From: Corynebacterium sp. 74A
Lineage (GTDB): Bacteria > Actinomycetota > Actinomycetes > Mycobacteriales > Mycobacteriaceae
Direction: 5' to 3'
Length of the DNA: 64,000 nt
NCBI RefSeq assembly: GCF_008930665.1
Contig: NZ_PQMG01000004.1
Span: 124,001-188,000, forward strand
A program made the position numbers and the translations under genes. The notes beneath the pieces are model-generated. The model worked only from the letters and a program-made list of their open reading frames with translations, searched no databases and was not told where the DNA came from. Below are positions 1-8,942 of the stretch, piece by piece. The stretch's first letter is position 1, and every line of letters starts with the position of its first letter.

Positions 1-1024
1 GCTCCTTGGCCTCAATGGCCTGGTGCATGCCCTCGTTATAGCGGCGACCAGAGAGCACACGACCGGTGAACTCGTCCACGATCATGACTTCACCGTTGCG
101 TACGATGTAGTCCTTATCGCGGGTGAATAGCTCCTTGGCCTTGAGCGCATTGTTCAGGTAGCTGACCAGCTGCGAGTGCTCGGGCGCATAGAGATTGTCG
201 ATGCCCAGCTGGTCCTCGACGAAGGATACGCCCTCTTCCTTCACACCAACGGTGCGCTTGCGCACGTCCACTTCATAGTGGATGTCCTTCTTCATGCGCG
301 GAGCAATCTGGGAGAAGGCAGTGTACCACTGCGAGGTTCCCTCCACGGCGCCGGAAATAATCAGCGGGGTGCGGGCCTCGTCGATGAGGATGGAGTCCAC
401 CTCGTCCACGATGGCGTAGTGGTGGCCGCGCTGCACCAAATCGTTGAGCGAGCGCGCCATATTGTCTCGCAGATAGTCGAAACCGAACTCATTATTGGTG
501 CCATACGTGATGTCGGCAGCATAGGCTTCACGACGCTGCGCTGGGGTTTTCGTAGCCAGAATCACGTCGGTACGCAGCCCCAGGAAGCGGTGGACACGAC
601 CCATCCACTCGGAGTCACGCTTAGCCAAGTAGTCGTTCACGGTGACCACGTGCACACCCTTGCCCTCGAGGGCATTGAGATAGGCGGGCAGCACACAGGT
701 GAGGGTCTTACCCTCACCTGTCTTCATTTCGGCGACATTGCCGAAGTGCAGGGCGCCGCCGCCCATGATCTGCACCGGGTAGTGCTTCTGGCCGAGCACG
801 CGCCACGACGCCTCGCGCGCCACCGCGAACGCCTCAACCACGAGGTCATCGACGGTTTCGCCGTCCTCGAGGCGCTTTTTGAACTCGTCGGTCTTTGCAC
901 GCAGCTCATCATCGCTGAGCTTTTCGTAGTCCGATTCCACTGCGATGACCTGATCAGCGAGGTGACGCAGACGCTTGACAGCGCGCCCCTCACCCATCCG
1001 GAGTAGCTTTGACAGTCCTAGCAC
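1..1024 (-). CDS. secA: Protein translocase ATPase SecA, N-terminal part (runs off the window start)
   Basis: SecA is the cytoplasmic motor that pushes preproteins through SecYEG using ATP. The window holds about the first 341 codons of a protein usually near 840 residues; the rest lies outside. The reverse strand is open from a GTG at 1024, reading [13 protein letters not shown], the usual SecA amino terminus. Visible motifs are the Walker A stretch MKTGEGKT at roughly residues 100-107 and [13 protein letters not shown] (Walker B region) near residue 203. Its position directly downstream of hpf on the same strand is the standard actinobacterial order, and the length fits SecA1 rather than accessory SecA2. 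The start is chosen because it gives the family's usual N-terminus. The call is certain; only the C-terminus cannot be judged. Confidence 0.97.
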   Translation of the reverse strand, partial: MLGLSKLLRMGEGRAVKRLRHLADQVIAVESDYEKLSDDELRAKTDEFKKRLEDGETVDDLVVEAFAVAREASWRVLGQKHYPVQIMGGGALHFGNVAEMKTGEGKTLTCVLPAYLNALEGKGVHVVTVNDYLAKRDSEWMGRVHRFLGLRTDVILATKTPAQRREAYAADITYGTNNEFGFDYLRDNMARSLNDLVQRGHHYAIVDEVDSILIDEARTPLIISGAVEGTSQWYTAFSQIAPRMKKDIHYEVDVRKRTVGVKEEGVSFVEDQLGIDNLYAPEHSQLVSYLNNALKAKELFTRDKDYIVRNGEVMIVDEFTGRVLSGRRYNEGMHQAIEAKE

Positions 1025-1365
1025 AGGCTCTACTTTTCCTTATATATCGACAACCGGAGCGACGCGCCGCCTCCGCGCCCTTCATCGGCGCGGCGCACGA
1101 CACACCCACGTTCAAGCTTTTGCTTCGTGCAGCATAACGCACTATCGGAGATGAAGATAAGGCGCCGCTGCCCACAAGTCTGTGCCTATTGTACGCACCC
1201 CAGCACGCAGAGTATGCAGCATGCCCTAAGAGCACCGCCCCGCCGGCTGGCTCCAGGGTGCAGCTAACCCGCCCGAGCTGGGCGGACCATACACAGCAGC
1301 GACCCGCCCCGAGCTGGTGTGCTCCGGGCGGGTCGAATGGCATTCCCGCCGTGGCGGTCGAGGAA
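1025..1365. other. secA-hpf intergenic region with two GC-rich hairpins and a possible secA promoter
   Basis: These 341 bases hold no convincing gene. The half next to hpf carries two stems: CCGCCC/GGGCGG at 1269-1285 and a longer one at 1301-1334. On the minus strand a TACAAT hexamer (about 1188-1193) is a possible -10 box for secA, without a clear -35 partner. A 129-residue minus-strand frame across this stretch overlaps both and looks like noise. Confidence 0.5.
1301..1334 (-). terminator. Strong hairpin just downstream of hpf
   Basis: A 13-bp stem with one C:C mismatch (GACCCGCCCCGAG against CTCCGGGCGGGTC) and an 8-base loop lies about 30 bases after the hpf stop. It has no T-run on the minus strand, so it may be a non-canonical terminator or a transcript-stabilising stem rather than a classic intrinsic terminator. 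Confidence 0.45.
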
Positions 1366-2037
1366 CTAGCTCTCCTCATCCTCCGTCAGGGCGATCAGAC
1401 CGTAGTCGAAAGCGTGGCGGCGGTACACCACGGACGGACGGTTGGTCTCCTCATCGATGAAGAGGTAGAAATCGTGGCCCACCAGCTCCATCTCGGAGAG
1501 AGCATCGTCCACGCTCATCGGGGTAGCGGTGTGCTCCTTGCGACGAACGATCTGGCCGGGCATAACATCCTCCACCTTGTCAGCGTAGGTGTCTGCATAA
1601 CGATCATCCTCCTCCACGCGGGCGGCCTTCGCCTCGTCCACGAGTTCGCGGGCGATCTCGCCAGTGGACAACGGGGCGCGGTGACCAGAACGGCTGATGG
1701 TGCGGCGGGCCTTCACCTTGCGCAGCGAGCGCTCCATCTTGGCCAGCGCGGTCTCCAGCGCGGCGTAGAAGCTATCCTCCTTCGCCTCGGCGCGAGCCAA
1801 GTGGCCCTTACCGGTGGCGGTGATCTGAATACGATCGGCGCGATCGGCACGGCGCGGATTCGGCTCGTGCTGCAGCTCGACGTGGAAGAAGGTAAGGGTG
1901 GGATCGAGGCGCTCGATCTTGGAGAGCTTAGTATTGACACGCTCAGCGAAGTGCTCGGGAACCTCAACGTTGCGTCCAGTAATGCGAACCTGTGCTTCTG
2001 GGCGCAGAGTCTCGGTGTTGTCAGCAGGTGTAGTCAC
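1366..2037 (-). CDS. hpf: Long-form ribosome hibernation promoting factor (HPF/RaiA family)
   Basis: Long HPF proteins bind the 30S decoding region and dimerise 70S ribosomes into inactive 100S particles when growth slows. The product is about 223 residues, the length of the long form: an N-terminal S30AE fold (about residues 5-105, basic, beginning with the ITGRNVEVPEHFAERV strand-helix) and a C-terminal dimerisation domain ending in FYLFIDEETNRPSVVYRRHAFDYGLI. I prefer the GTG at 2037 because GGAGG lies 9 bases upstream and the protein then begins at the conserved part; an in-frame ATG at 2070 would add 11 residues and has no ribosome site. It lies between comF and secA on the same strand. 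Confidence in the family is very high. Confidence 0.95.
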   Translation of the reverse strand: MTTPADNTETLRPEAQVRITGRNVEVPEHFAERVNTKLSKIERLDPTLTFFHVELQHEPNPRRADRADRIQITATGKGHLARAEAKEDSFYAALETALAKMERSLRKVKARRTISRSGHRAPLSTGEIARELVDEAKAARVEEDDRYADTYADKVEDVMPGQIVRRKEHTATPMSVDDALSEMELVGHDFYLFIDEETNRPSVVYRRHAFDYGLIALTEDEES

Positions 2038-2225
2038 GTGCGTGTACCTCCCGGGGTTGGCCACCACCAACGGAAGGGCTGGATTGCTCCTCCGCGGTCT
2101 GCGGTGACGATGATGTCTTGCACCTCAAGAATACATCTGGTTATGACCAATCTTCTAGGGTTCTCAACGATGTTCGCCCTTAGCGGACAGGACGAGCCCG
2201 CATTAGCCCAGTAACGCGGATTTCT

Positions 2226-2852
2226 CTAAGCCGCCGCTAAGGTTATGGCACCGATCACCATTACCCCCGCATACGCCAGCGCGGCCCGACTCGCGGCCAG
2301 AGTGGATCCCGTCGTGAGGACGTCGTCGACAAGCAACACGGGATGCAGTGGCCGCGGGGCTCGCCTCACCCGCACCGAGCCGCTCAGGTTGCGCCGCCGC
2401 TCCGCTGCACTCAACCCCACCGAATCGCGGGCGCTGGGCGTGCGGAAGAGCAGCTCAGAGGTGGGGATGCGGGTATGACGGCACAGCGCGGTCACATGAT
2501 CGCCGCCGCGACGGCGGGCATTGCGCCGGGTGGTGGGCGCCGGAACGAGGCTCAGCCGCTGCGGCTCCGGCAGCTCCCCGCGTGCGGCCATGAACTCGAG
2601 GGCCGCTCGCAGCACCGCCGCCGCGTGCGGGATCACATCCACCCGTCCGCGCTCTTTCATCTCCACGATGATCTGGCGATGCGCCCCGCCATAAGGGCCG
2701 CAGGCCCATACCGGAACATCCAGCTCCACAGTGGGCATAACCAGTTCCGGCGGCTGCGCCAACGCCCGCGCACACCGCGCGCACAGGCGTACTCCCGGCG
2801 CGTGACATCCCGCGCAGCGCACCGGCAGCATCCATTCCCATGCCCCGCTCAT
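2226..2852 (-). CDS. comF: ComF-family phosphoribosyltransferase-like protein
   Basis: ComF proteins combine a short zinc-ribbon-like N-terminus with a type I phosphoribosyltransferase fold. In naturally competent bacteria they act in DNA uptake; in Corynebacterium the role is unknown. The 208-residue product shows two CxxC pairs in the first 30 residues (CAGC, CARC), an internal PAPTTRRNARRRGGDH stretch, and near the C-terminus the PRPP-binding loop VLLVDDVLTTGSTL. It follows lpqB on the same strand after about 75 bases and precedes hpf, the order known from C. glutamicum and M. tuberculosis. No other competence gene is near, so a DNA-uptake role is not supported here. Confidence 0.9.
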   Translation of the reverse strand: MSGAWEWMLPVRCAGCHAPGVRLCARCARALAQPPELVMPTVELDVPVWACGPYGGAHRQIIVEMKERGRVDVIPHAAAVLRAALEFMAARGELPEPQRLSLVPAPTTRRNARRRGGDHVTALCRHTRIPTSELLFRTPSARDSVGLSAAERRRNLSGSVRVRRAPRPLHPVLLVDDVLTTGSTLAASRAALAYAGVMVIGAITLAAA

Positions 2853-2927
2853 GGCAGCCTCCCCCGTGTGGGCCGTTGCGGCGCGGCTGCCTAATAAGGC
2901 GATCCCGCGCCGTCTCGTGCCCGCAGT

Positions 2928-4742
2928 TTAGCGCGCGACCACGGGGATCGCACGGGTTCCCTGCAAAGCCGGGACCTCGCGCCAGAAGGTGGAATTACCG
3001 CCAATGGGCAATTGCAGAACCGAGTGCTGATCGGCCACCACATAGTTAGAGTTACCGGCCGCTACGCCCCGCACCGGGGCGGTGATATTGCCATTGGGCA
3101 ACGCGATCGCCTCGGAGCCATCGGTGGAGAGCTGCCACACCGGGGTTTCCTGGCTCTTGGTGCCCACGATCAACGAACCCGTGGGCGTCCAGTCCAACGT
3201 GGTGGCCTGGTTGCCCAGAGACGGCGCAATATTTTGGATGGCGTGCAGCGCGTACTCGCCCGACTGCTCCGAAACCACCGTGCCCAGATACACATCACCT
3301 TCCACGATGAACGCGGCACGCACGCCCGTCGGCGACAGGCGCAGTGCCGTGATCGGCGGGCGGCGCGATTGCTCCTCGGCGTCAATCGTGTCCCATAGCT
3401 CATCTATGTCCACCTCGGTATTGGCCACTTCCCCACTGGAGGTGGAACGGGCGGTGCGCACCACGGTGGTGCCGTCCACCACACTCCAGATGGAATTGCC
3501 ATCGGCGGCGAAGGTGGGGCGGGTGATACTGCGCCCCTCGAGAGCCATTTTCATGGGCACATCGAAGCCGCCGAAATAGAGGGTGGTGTCCTTCGCCGAC
3601 TCATCCACCGCCGACACCTCGGGGTCCTCATCCTCGCTGGGATCGGTGGAATACACCGCCGCCACCGAGTCGGAGCTGGCAAAAACATCCGCCGATTGCA
3701 TCACACCCTTGGTTCCACCCTGGGTAGAAACGCGCGCCGGGGTGTCATTTTCGATGGAATACAGCTCTCCCTGCGCCACCGCGTAGAGCGGCAAGGTCAC
3801 CGCTGCAGAGGCGAAGGGATTGAATTCGGCCACATCCGATAATGAGGTGGTATTCGACCCCGCCGAGAGCGGCAGGCCATCGGAGGTGATGGTGTAGGGA
3901 TCGGCGATATCGGAGCGGGCGAGGGTCCAGGCGGCTTGGGCCACGAAGAGCTGCCGCTCTTCCGAGCTGAGGGTTTGCAGCCCCGTGAACTCATAGGCCG
4001 AGTTTTGCTCGCCAATGAAGGTGGAATTCGGCGGCAGCGCCGTTTTTACGCCCTCACGCAACGCCTCCCGCGGACCCGCCGCTAACAGCGTCAGCAGCGT
4101 GGTGTCGAGAGAATCCGGATCGGAATAGACCCAGCGGCGATCCGCCACCAGCCTCTGGAACTTGGGATCGAAGAAGTAGATATCGCGCGGCTGATATTGC
4201 TTGCTCAGCTCGCTCATCTCGATAATGACCCCATCGGGCAGCGAGGCGATCCGCCACTCTCCGTCCACCCTTTTCAGCGACATTTCTGCCTCAAAGGACG
4301 CATGCTCCGGTTGATAGACCCCGCCTTCGCGGAGGTAGCCCACCACCTCGCCGCGCACCGTGTAGCCGACTGTGCCCTCGCGCGGGGTTCCCTTGGCGTT
4401 GAGGTCCACACGATCGACGATGATCGCCCCCGTGCTGGACTCGGGGCTTTCTTTCCATGCGGCGGCGGCCTCGGGTGTCATGAAGTTACGGGCACTGGCA
4501 TAGTTTTTGCTGGGATTCGCCGAGGCAGTAAAGAAATCGCGCAGCAAAAGGTCTGGTTCCCGCCCGGGCTCGGGGGTGAGTTCCCCGCCCACATCCGCCC
4601 CAGGTTCGAAGGAGCGTAGTGCCTGCGGATCGGAATCGGTGGGCAGGCTGGTGCAGCCGGCGGTACATAGCGCCGTGGCCAGCACCGCCGCAGCCACAGT
4701 GCGGCGGGCGGCGGATCGGGGTTTATTCGCGCCAGTCATCAT
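2928..4742 (-). CDS. lpqB: Lipoprotein LpqB, accessory of the MtrAB two-component system
   Basis: LpqB is an envelope lipoprotein that, from work in mycobacteria, interacts with the sensor kinase MtrB and affects MtrA phosphorylation and cell division. The 604-residue product starts with a lipoprotein signal: basic residues, a hydrophobic stretch and the lipobox LCTAGC at about residues 25-30. A GerMN-type domain (about 50-280) follows, then a C-terminal beta-propeller-like LpqB domain. Its start overlaps the end of mtrB by 20 bases, so the two are translationally linked. ATG codons at 4742 and 4739 are both possible starts. Length and order match the family, and nothing looks damaged. Confidence 0.94.
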   Translation of the reverse strand: MMTGANKPRSAARRTVAAAVLATALCTAGCTSLPTDSDPQALRSFEPGADVGGELTPEPGREPDLLLRDFFTASANPSKNYASARNFMTPEAAAAWKESPESSTGAIIVDRVDLNAKGTPREGTVGYTVRGEVVGYLREGGVYQPEHASFEAEMSLKRVDGEWRIASLPDGVIIEMSELSKQYQPRDIYFFDPKFQRLVADRRWVYSDPDSLDTTLLTLLAAGPREALREGVKTALPPNSTFIGEQNSAYEFTGLQTLSSEERQLFVAQAAWTLARSDIADPYTITSDGLPLSAGSNTTSLSDVAEFNPFASAAVTLPLYAVAQGELYSIENDTPARVSTQGGTKGVMQSADVFASSDSVAAVYSTDPSEDEDPEVSAVDESAKDTTLYFGGFDVPMKMALEGRSITRPTFAADGNSIWSVVDGTTVVRTARSTSSGEVANTEVDIDELWDTIDAEEQSRRPPITALRLSPTGVRAAFIVEGDVYLGTVVSEQSGEYALHAIQNIAPSLGNQATTLDWTPTGSLIVGTKSQETPVWQLSTDGSEAIALPNGNITAPVRGVAAGNSNYVVADQHSVLQLPIGGNSTFWREVPALQGTRAIPVVAR

Positions 4743-6810
4743 CGTCCTCCTTCAGCTTCGGCGGCTCCTCCTGCGGGCCTGCGTCCGGGGCATCGGCGGC
4801 CCCCTCGGAGCCCTCAGAGTCCTCAAGCGGCCCGAAGTCTTCCAGCTCCGCGGCGGCGAGCTCCTCTTCCGAGATTTCCATGAGATCGGCTAGGTAGTCC
4901 CGGTGCGGCGGCCGCGCCTGCGACGCCTCGGTGGAATCCATCTCTCCCCCGGGCTCCTCGCCAGCTGCGCCGGGCTGGGTCTCTCCCGCGGCGGCGGGAT
5001 CTTCGAAGGCGCCGAATTCAGCGCGAGCCCATTCTTCATCGGCGATCTCGGCGATCTCGTCCTCCGATAGCTCGGTGACATGAGCGGCGGTCGCGGGAGA
5101 GACAGCGGGGCTAGCGGTAGCTGCCGCTGCGGGCTCCGTGGCATCTCCTTCTTCTGCGGCCGCGCCGAGAGCGGAGCCGGACGCCGCCGTCTGGGCCTCG
5201 AACTCATCGGTGGGCAGCTCGGTCACGCCCACCGAGATTGAGGTGTCGACGAGATCCAGCGGCAGCGGCGAGTTTTCGACGTGCTCGTGCGGGTGGCGCG
5301 GCAGGGTGAGGCGGAACATGGTACCCACGCCGAGCTCGCCGACGGCTTCGAGGCGACCGCCGTGCAGCTGCGCATCCTCGCGAGACATGGCCAGCCCCAG
5401 CCCAGTGCCGCCCGAGTGGCGCTTGCGGGAGGGATCGGCCCGCCAGAAGCGTTCAAATACCAGCTCCTCTTGGCTGGGCTTGAGCCCCACGCCGTTATCG
5501 CAGACCGCCAGGGCCACGGCCTCCTCATTGCCGCGCAGGCGCACCAGCACCGGCTTGCCCTCGGAGTGGTCGATAGCATTGGCCACGAGATTGCGCAGGA
5601 TGCGCTCGACGCGGCGCGGATCCACGGTGGCCATCACCGGCTCCTGCGGCAGGTCGAAGCGCACCGAGACCCCCACCTTCTCGGCCAAGTGCTTCACCTG
5701 TTTCCACACGGAGGTCACCACCGAACGCACATCGCTCTCGGAGGCAGACAGCGTCGCCACTCCAGCATCGTGTTTGGAGATCTCCAAGAGGTCTTTGAGT
5801 AGGTCCTCGAAGCGGTCGAGCTCACGGATGAGTACATCGGAGGCGTGCTGGGTGAGCGGATCCAGCTCCTCACGTTGATTGGCGATCAACTCCGCGGCCA
5901 TACGCACCGAGGTCAGCGGGGTGGAGAGCTCATGGGAGACATCGGAGGTGAATTGTCGTTGCAGGTCGCCGTATTCCTTGAGCTGGTCGATCTGCTTGGA
6001 GAGCTCCTCGGCCATGGAGTTAAAGCTCATGGCCATGCGCGCCATCTCGTCTTCGCCATCGACCACCATGCGCTCGCGGAAGTGCCCGTCGGCGAAGCGC
6101 TGAGCAATACGCGAGGCCGAGCGCACCGGCCCCGTGATCTGCTGGGTGAGCAGCCACGAGATTCCCACCAGCAGCACCAGCAACACCACGCCACCGGCGG
6201 CGAAGAGGCCCCGCATCAGCGCCAGGGTTTGCTCTTCATTTTCCATCGAGAGCACGAGATACACCTGTAGATCCGGCACCCCAGAATCAGTCGGCGTGCC
6301 GATGATCAGCGATTTCACGCTGCTGCCATCCGCATTGTCCACCACGGTGAACTGATAGGAGACCTGCCCCTCACTGACAAAGCGACGCAAGCGGGGCGGA
6401 ATCTGATAGCCCTCGGGGGAGCTGATCACATCGGCATTGTTGTCGCTATTGACTACCACGACCGGCTCATACACCGCGGCTTTATCCGCTACCGGTCCGC
6501 CGGCGCGCGCCGCCAGCGCCGAGCGCGCCGAGTTCACCTGCAGCTGCAAGCTGGTGGCGGAATCAATGGAGGCGATCTGCTGCTCCACGGTCTGGCGCGC
6601 CCTATCGATTTCCGAATTGGCAATGTCCAGCTTGGCGTCCACCAGCCGCTGCGTGGTGATCGAGATCATGGACAAGCCCAAAATGAGCACGACAAGGGCA
6701 CACACCACGAAGATCGATCCAATCACTCGGATCTGCAGTGATGTGTTCCACTTGTGGGCGACGGTGTAGCGCAGTCGCCGCGCCTCGGATTTGAGTTGGC
6801 GGATGGTCAC
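4723..6810 (-). CDS. mtrB: Sensor histidine kinase MtrB with a long acidic C-terminal extension
   Basis: MtrB senses osmotic or envelope stress and phosphorylates MtrA. In the 695-residue product I see a first membrane segment (about 28-50), an extracytoplasmic sensor region, a second membrane segment (about 198-222), HAMP, the phospho-acceptor motif DVSHELSTPLTS (His near residue 293), and an ATPase domain with CDNGVGL and GGTGLGLA. Past about residue 515 comes roughly 180 residues rich in Ala, Glu, Asp and Pro, ending in an acidic run. MtrB is around 500 residues in C. glutamicum and 567 in M. tuberculosis (from memory), so this tail is unusual. The start is a GTG at 6810, about 20 bases after mtrA, with a weak ribosome site. 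Confidence 0.95.
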   Translation of the reverse strand: MTIRQLKSEARRLRYTVAHKWNTSLQIRVIGSIFVVCALVVLILGLSMISITTQRLVDAKLDIANSEIDRARQTVEQQIASIDSATSLQLQVNSARSALAARAGGPVADKAAVYEPVVVVNSDNNADVISSPEGYQIPPRLRRFVSEGQVSYQFTVVDNADGSSVKSLIIGTPTDSGVPDLQVYLVLSMENEEQTLALMRGLFAAGGVVLLVLLVGISWLLTQQITGPVRSASRIAQRFADGHFRERMVVDGEDEMARMAMSFNSMAEELSKQIDQLKEYGDLQRQFTSDVSHELSTPLTSVRMAAELIANQREELDPLTQHASDVLIRELDRFEDLLKDLLEISKHDAGVATLSASESDVRSVVTSVWKQVKHLAEKVGVSVRFDLPQEPVMATVDPRRVERILRNLVANAIDHSEGKPVLVRLRGNEEAVALAVCDNGVGLKPSQEELVFERFWRADPSRKRHSGGTGLGLAMSREDAQLHGGRLEAVGELGVGTMFRLTLPRHPHEHVENSPLPLDLVDTSISVGVTELPTDEFEAQTAASGSALGAAAEEGDATEPAAAATASPAVSPATAAHVTELSEDEIAEIADEEWARAEFGAFEDPAAAGETQPGAAGEEPGGEMDSTEASQARPPHRDYLADLMEISEEELAAAELEDFGPLEDSEGSEGAADAPDAGPQEEPPKLKEDDDDWRE

Positions 6811-6829
6811 AACAATGAGCCGGCTCGCC

Positions 6830-7510
6830 CTACACTGCGCCGGTCTTATAGCCGACGCCGCGCACGGTCAATACGATCTGCGGGTTCTCGGGGTTCTTCT
6901 CGATCTTGGCGCGCAGGCGCTGAATGTGCACATTCACCAATCGGGTATCGGAGGCGTTGTGATAGCCCCAGACCTTTTCCAGCAGCTCCTCACGGGATAG
7001 CACCTGGCCAGGCTTGCGGGCCAGCTCGGTGAGTAGATCAAACTCGATCGGGGTGAGCTGGGTTTCCTCCCCATCGCGGGTGACGGAGTGGCTCGGCACA
7101 TCGATCTTTAGTCCACCGATCTCGAAGTGCTCGCCGGGCTCTTCATCGGCGCGGCGCAGCCGCGCCCGGATACGCGCCACGAGCTCTTGGACCTTGAAGG
7201 GCTTATTCACATAGTCATCGGCCCCAGACTCCAGCCCGAGCACCACGTCCACGGTGTCCGTCTTAGCGGTGAGCATGATGATAGGCACGGTGGAGTTTTG
7301 GCGAATGACACGACAAATATCAATGCCATTCATGCCGGGCAGCATGAGGTCCAGCAGCACGAGATCGGGCTGATGCTGCTCGAAAGCACTCACGGCCTCG
7401 GCGCCATCGAGAACCGGGATCGCCTGCAGGCCCTCGGTCTTCAACACGAGGACCAGCATCTCAGAGATTGCGGGATCGTCATCTACGACGAGAATTTTCG
7501 GTGCACCCAT
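6830..7510 (-). CDS. mtrA: Response regulator MtrA (OmpR/PhoB class)
   Basis: MtrA is the DNA-binding partner of MtrB and controls cell-wall hydrolase, osmoprotection and division genes in Actinobacteria. The 226-residue protein has an N-terminal receiver domain with the acidic pocket VVDDD (residues 8-12), the phospho-acceptor Asp54 in LLDLMLPG and the conserved NKPF lysine. The C-terminal winged helix (about 130-225) includes LSREELLEKVWGY and the DNA-contact region TRLVNVHIQRLRAKIE. It begins five bases after the tmk stop and is followed by mtrB. Length and motifs are canonical. Confidence 0.97.
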   Translation of the reverse strand: MGAPKILVVDDDPAISEMLVLVLKTEGLQAIPVLDGAEAVSAFEQHQPDLVLLDLMLPGMNGIDICRVIRQNSTVPIIMLTAKTDTVDVVLGLESGADDYVNKPFKVQELVARIRARLRRADEEPGEHFEIGGLKIDVPSHSVTRDGEETQLTPIEFDLLTELARKPGQVLSREELLEKVWGYHNASDTRLVNVHIQRLRAKIEKNPENPQIVLTVRGVGYKTGAV

Positions 7511-7514
7511 AGTT

Positions 7515-8144
7515 TTATAATTCCATACCTAATGTATTCATGATGCGTTCAGCTGTCTTCGCCGGCGAATCCTCTGGGGCGGCCACAATCCACGGGCTGC
7601 CCCATCCTTCCGCAGCGAGGCGTCGATAAGCATATGCCGTGCGCGTTTGCAGATCCGCGTCGCGCTCATAGGCATCGCGGGTGCGGGTGGCATCCTGCGC
7701 TTCACGACGCTGCGCTCGGGCCGCCGCCATCTGCACCGGCGTATCCAGCAGCACCTGCACATCCGGCGCGGGCAGACCAAAGGTGGTGAACTCGAGCTCC
7801 GCCACCCACTGCGCTGCGGACTCATCGGACAGCCGCGCCGAGGTATAGGCGGCATTGGAGGCCACATAGCGATCGAGCACCAGCACCTGGGCGGGATCAG
7901 CTGCCGCGGCGGCCAGCTGCTCCCGCGCCCCCAAGCGGTCGAGAGCGAAGAGCGTGGCCATGCCGTGAATCGAGTCGATGAGATCACCCATTCCGCCCTT
8001 GAGTGCCTTATCGGCGAGCTGGGCGTGCACGGAGACCTCATAGCGGGGAAAGCCGAGCACCTCCATGCTGGGGATGCGCTGTTGCAACGCCGTGACGAGG
8101 GTGTTTTTTCCTGCCCCGTCAATTCCTTCGACGGCAACCAGCAT
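7515..8144 (-). CDS. tmk: Thymidylate kinase
   Basis: TMK converts dTMP to dTDP for DNA synthesis. The 209-residue product shows the P-loop GIDGAGKNTL at residues 7-16, of the actinobacterial type where the residue after GK is not the usual Ser, and the DR-type motif VLDRYVAS near residue 100. The ATG overlaps the stop codon of the upstream DUF4259 gene (TAATG), indicating translational coupling. The mtrA start follows its stop by five bases, so tmk and mtrAB-lpqB probably share a transcript, as in related genomes. In C. glutamicum an S-adenosylhomocysteinase gene lies close to tmk (recalled); none is present here. Confidence 0.95.
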   Translation of the reverse strand: MLVAVEGIDGAGKNTLVTALQQRIPSMEVLGFPRYEVSVHAQLADKALKGGMGDLIDSIHGMATLFALDRLGAREQLAAAAADPAQVLVLDRYVASNAAYTSARLSDESAAQWVAELEFTTFGLPAPDVQVLLDTPVQMAAARAQRREAQDATRTRDAYERDADLQTRTAYAYRRLAAEGWGSPWIVAAPEDSPAKTAERIMNTLGMEL

Positions 8145-8497
8145 TAGTTAAGCGCCTCGAGAAAGACGTCGATGTCTGCGTCCTCGACCGAGGTTTCCAA
8201 AAGCTCGGCCGCGGTCTCGCGCAGCTCCTCGGAGCCCGCGCCGCTGAACTCGCGGATGAAGGGATAGTCCTCCACGACCGCACCGGCGCTATAGGGCGCG
8301 CCGGCCCAGATGGCGGCGATCGTGGCGGCGGCGAGCCCATTGTGCAGCTCGGCGTCGGACACCTCGGGCTGGCGCAGGGCTAGCGTGCAGGCATCGTCGA
8401 CAGCTTCGATAATCTCCTCGCCGTCGAGAGTGGAGAGCTCATCGAGAAACTCCACGTTGACGTCCTCGGTGAAAATGCTTTCATCCCAACTACTCAT
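8144..8497 (-). CDS. DUF4259-domain protein of unknown function
   Basis: An acidic protein of about 117 residues that fits the DUF4259 family by its opening (SSWDESIFTEDVNVEFLDEL) and its central helix (GLAAATIAAIWAGAPYSAG). No catalytic motif, signal peptide or membrane segment is visible; it is likely soluble. I choose the ATG at 8497 because GAGG lies five bases upstream; a GTG at 8512 in the same frame lacks a ribosome site. It is the first gene of the minus-strand run into tmk, with stop and start overlapping, so it is probably co-expressed with tmk and mtrAB. Its biological role is unknown. Confidence 0.85.
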   Translation of the reverse strand: MSSWDESIFTEDVNVEFLDELSTLDGEEIIEAVDDACTLALRQPEVSDAELHNGLAAATIAAIWAGAPYSAGAVVEDYPFIREFSGAGSEELRETAAELLETSVEDADIDVFLEALN

Positions 8498-8942
8498 GCT
8501 GACCTCACTCACGTGCTTGTTCAGTATTCACTCCGGCCACGCCACCGCCGCAGACCTCACCCAGCTGGTGCCCGCCTCCGCCGCAGTGGCACAGGCGCAG
8601 TACAGCTGGCCGAAGGACGAGGGACTGCATAAGGGCGATCACGCGTGTTTATCCCATATCTACCACGCCTAACGTCGCCGCAATATTTGTCGCCACCGGT
8701 GCTTGGAACCGGAATGCGCGCGGCACGGCGGAATGGGCTTATGAGCCGGACCTATGGGCACAGCGTGGTTAAGGTCTGATGTCCCCGCTGTCAAGCACAA
8801 GCGCCACGGCGCCCAACATTTCTTGCTTATCGCTCTTTTCACGGCCCCCCTATTCGTGTTATCGTCCATGGCGAGTTATAGATTCGTTATATTTGCTCAT
8901 GAGCGGTGCACGAGGCCCGCCGAGCGGAAGATGAGGTGAGCG
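8498..8942. other. Divergent intergenic region between the DUF4259 gene and the Ser/Thr-rich protein gene
   Basis: No gene is supported in these 445 bases. The part near 8820-8900 is AT-richer than its surroundings and contains possible plus-strand promoter elements (TATAGA at about 8878, TATATT at about 8889) ahead of the 8943 start. The frames that cross it are shadows. Confidence 0.4.
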
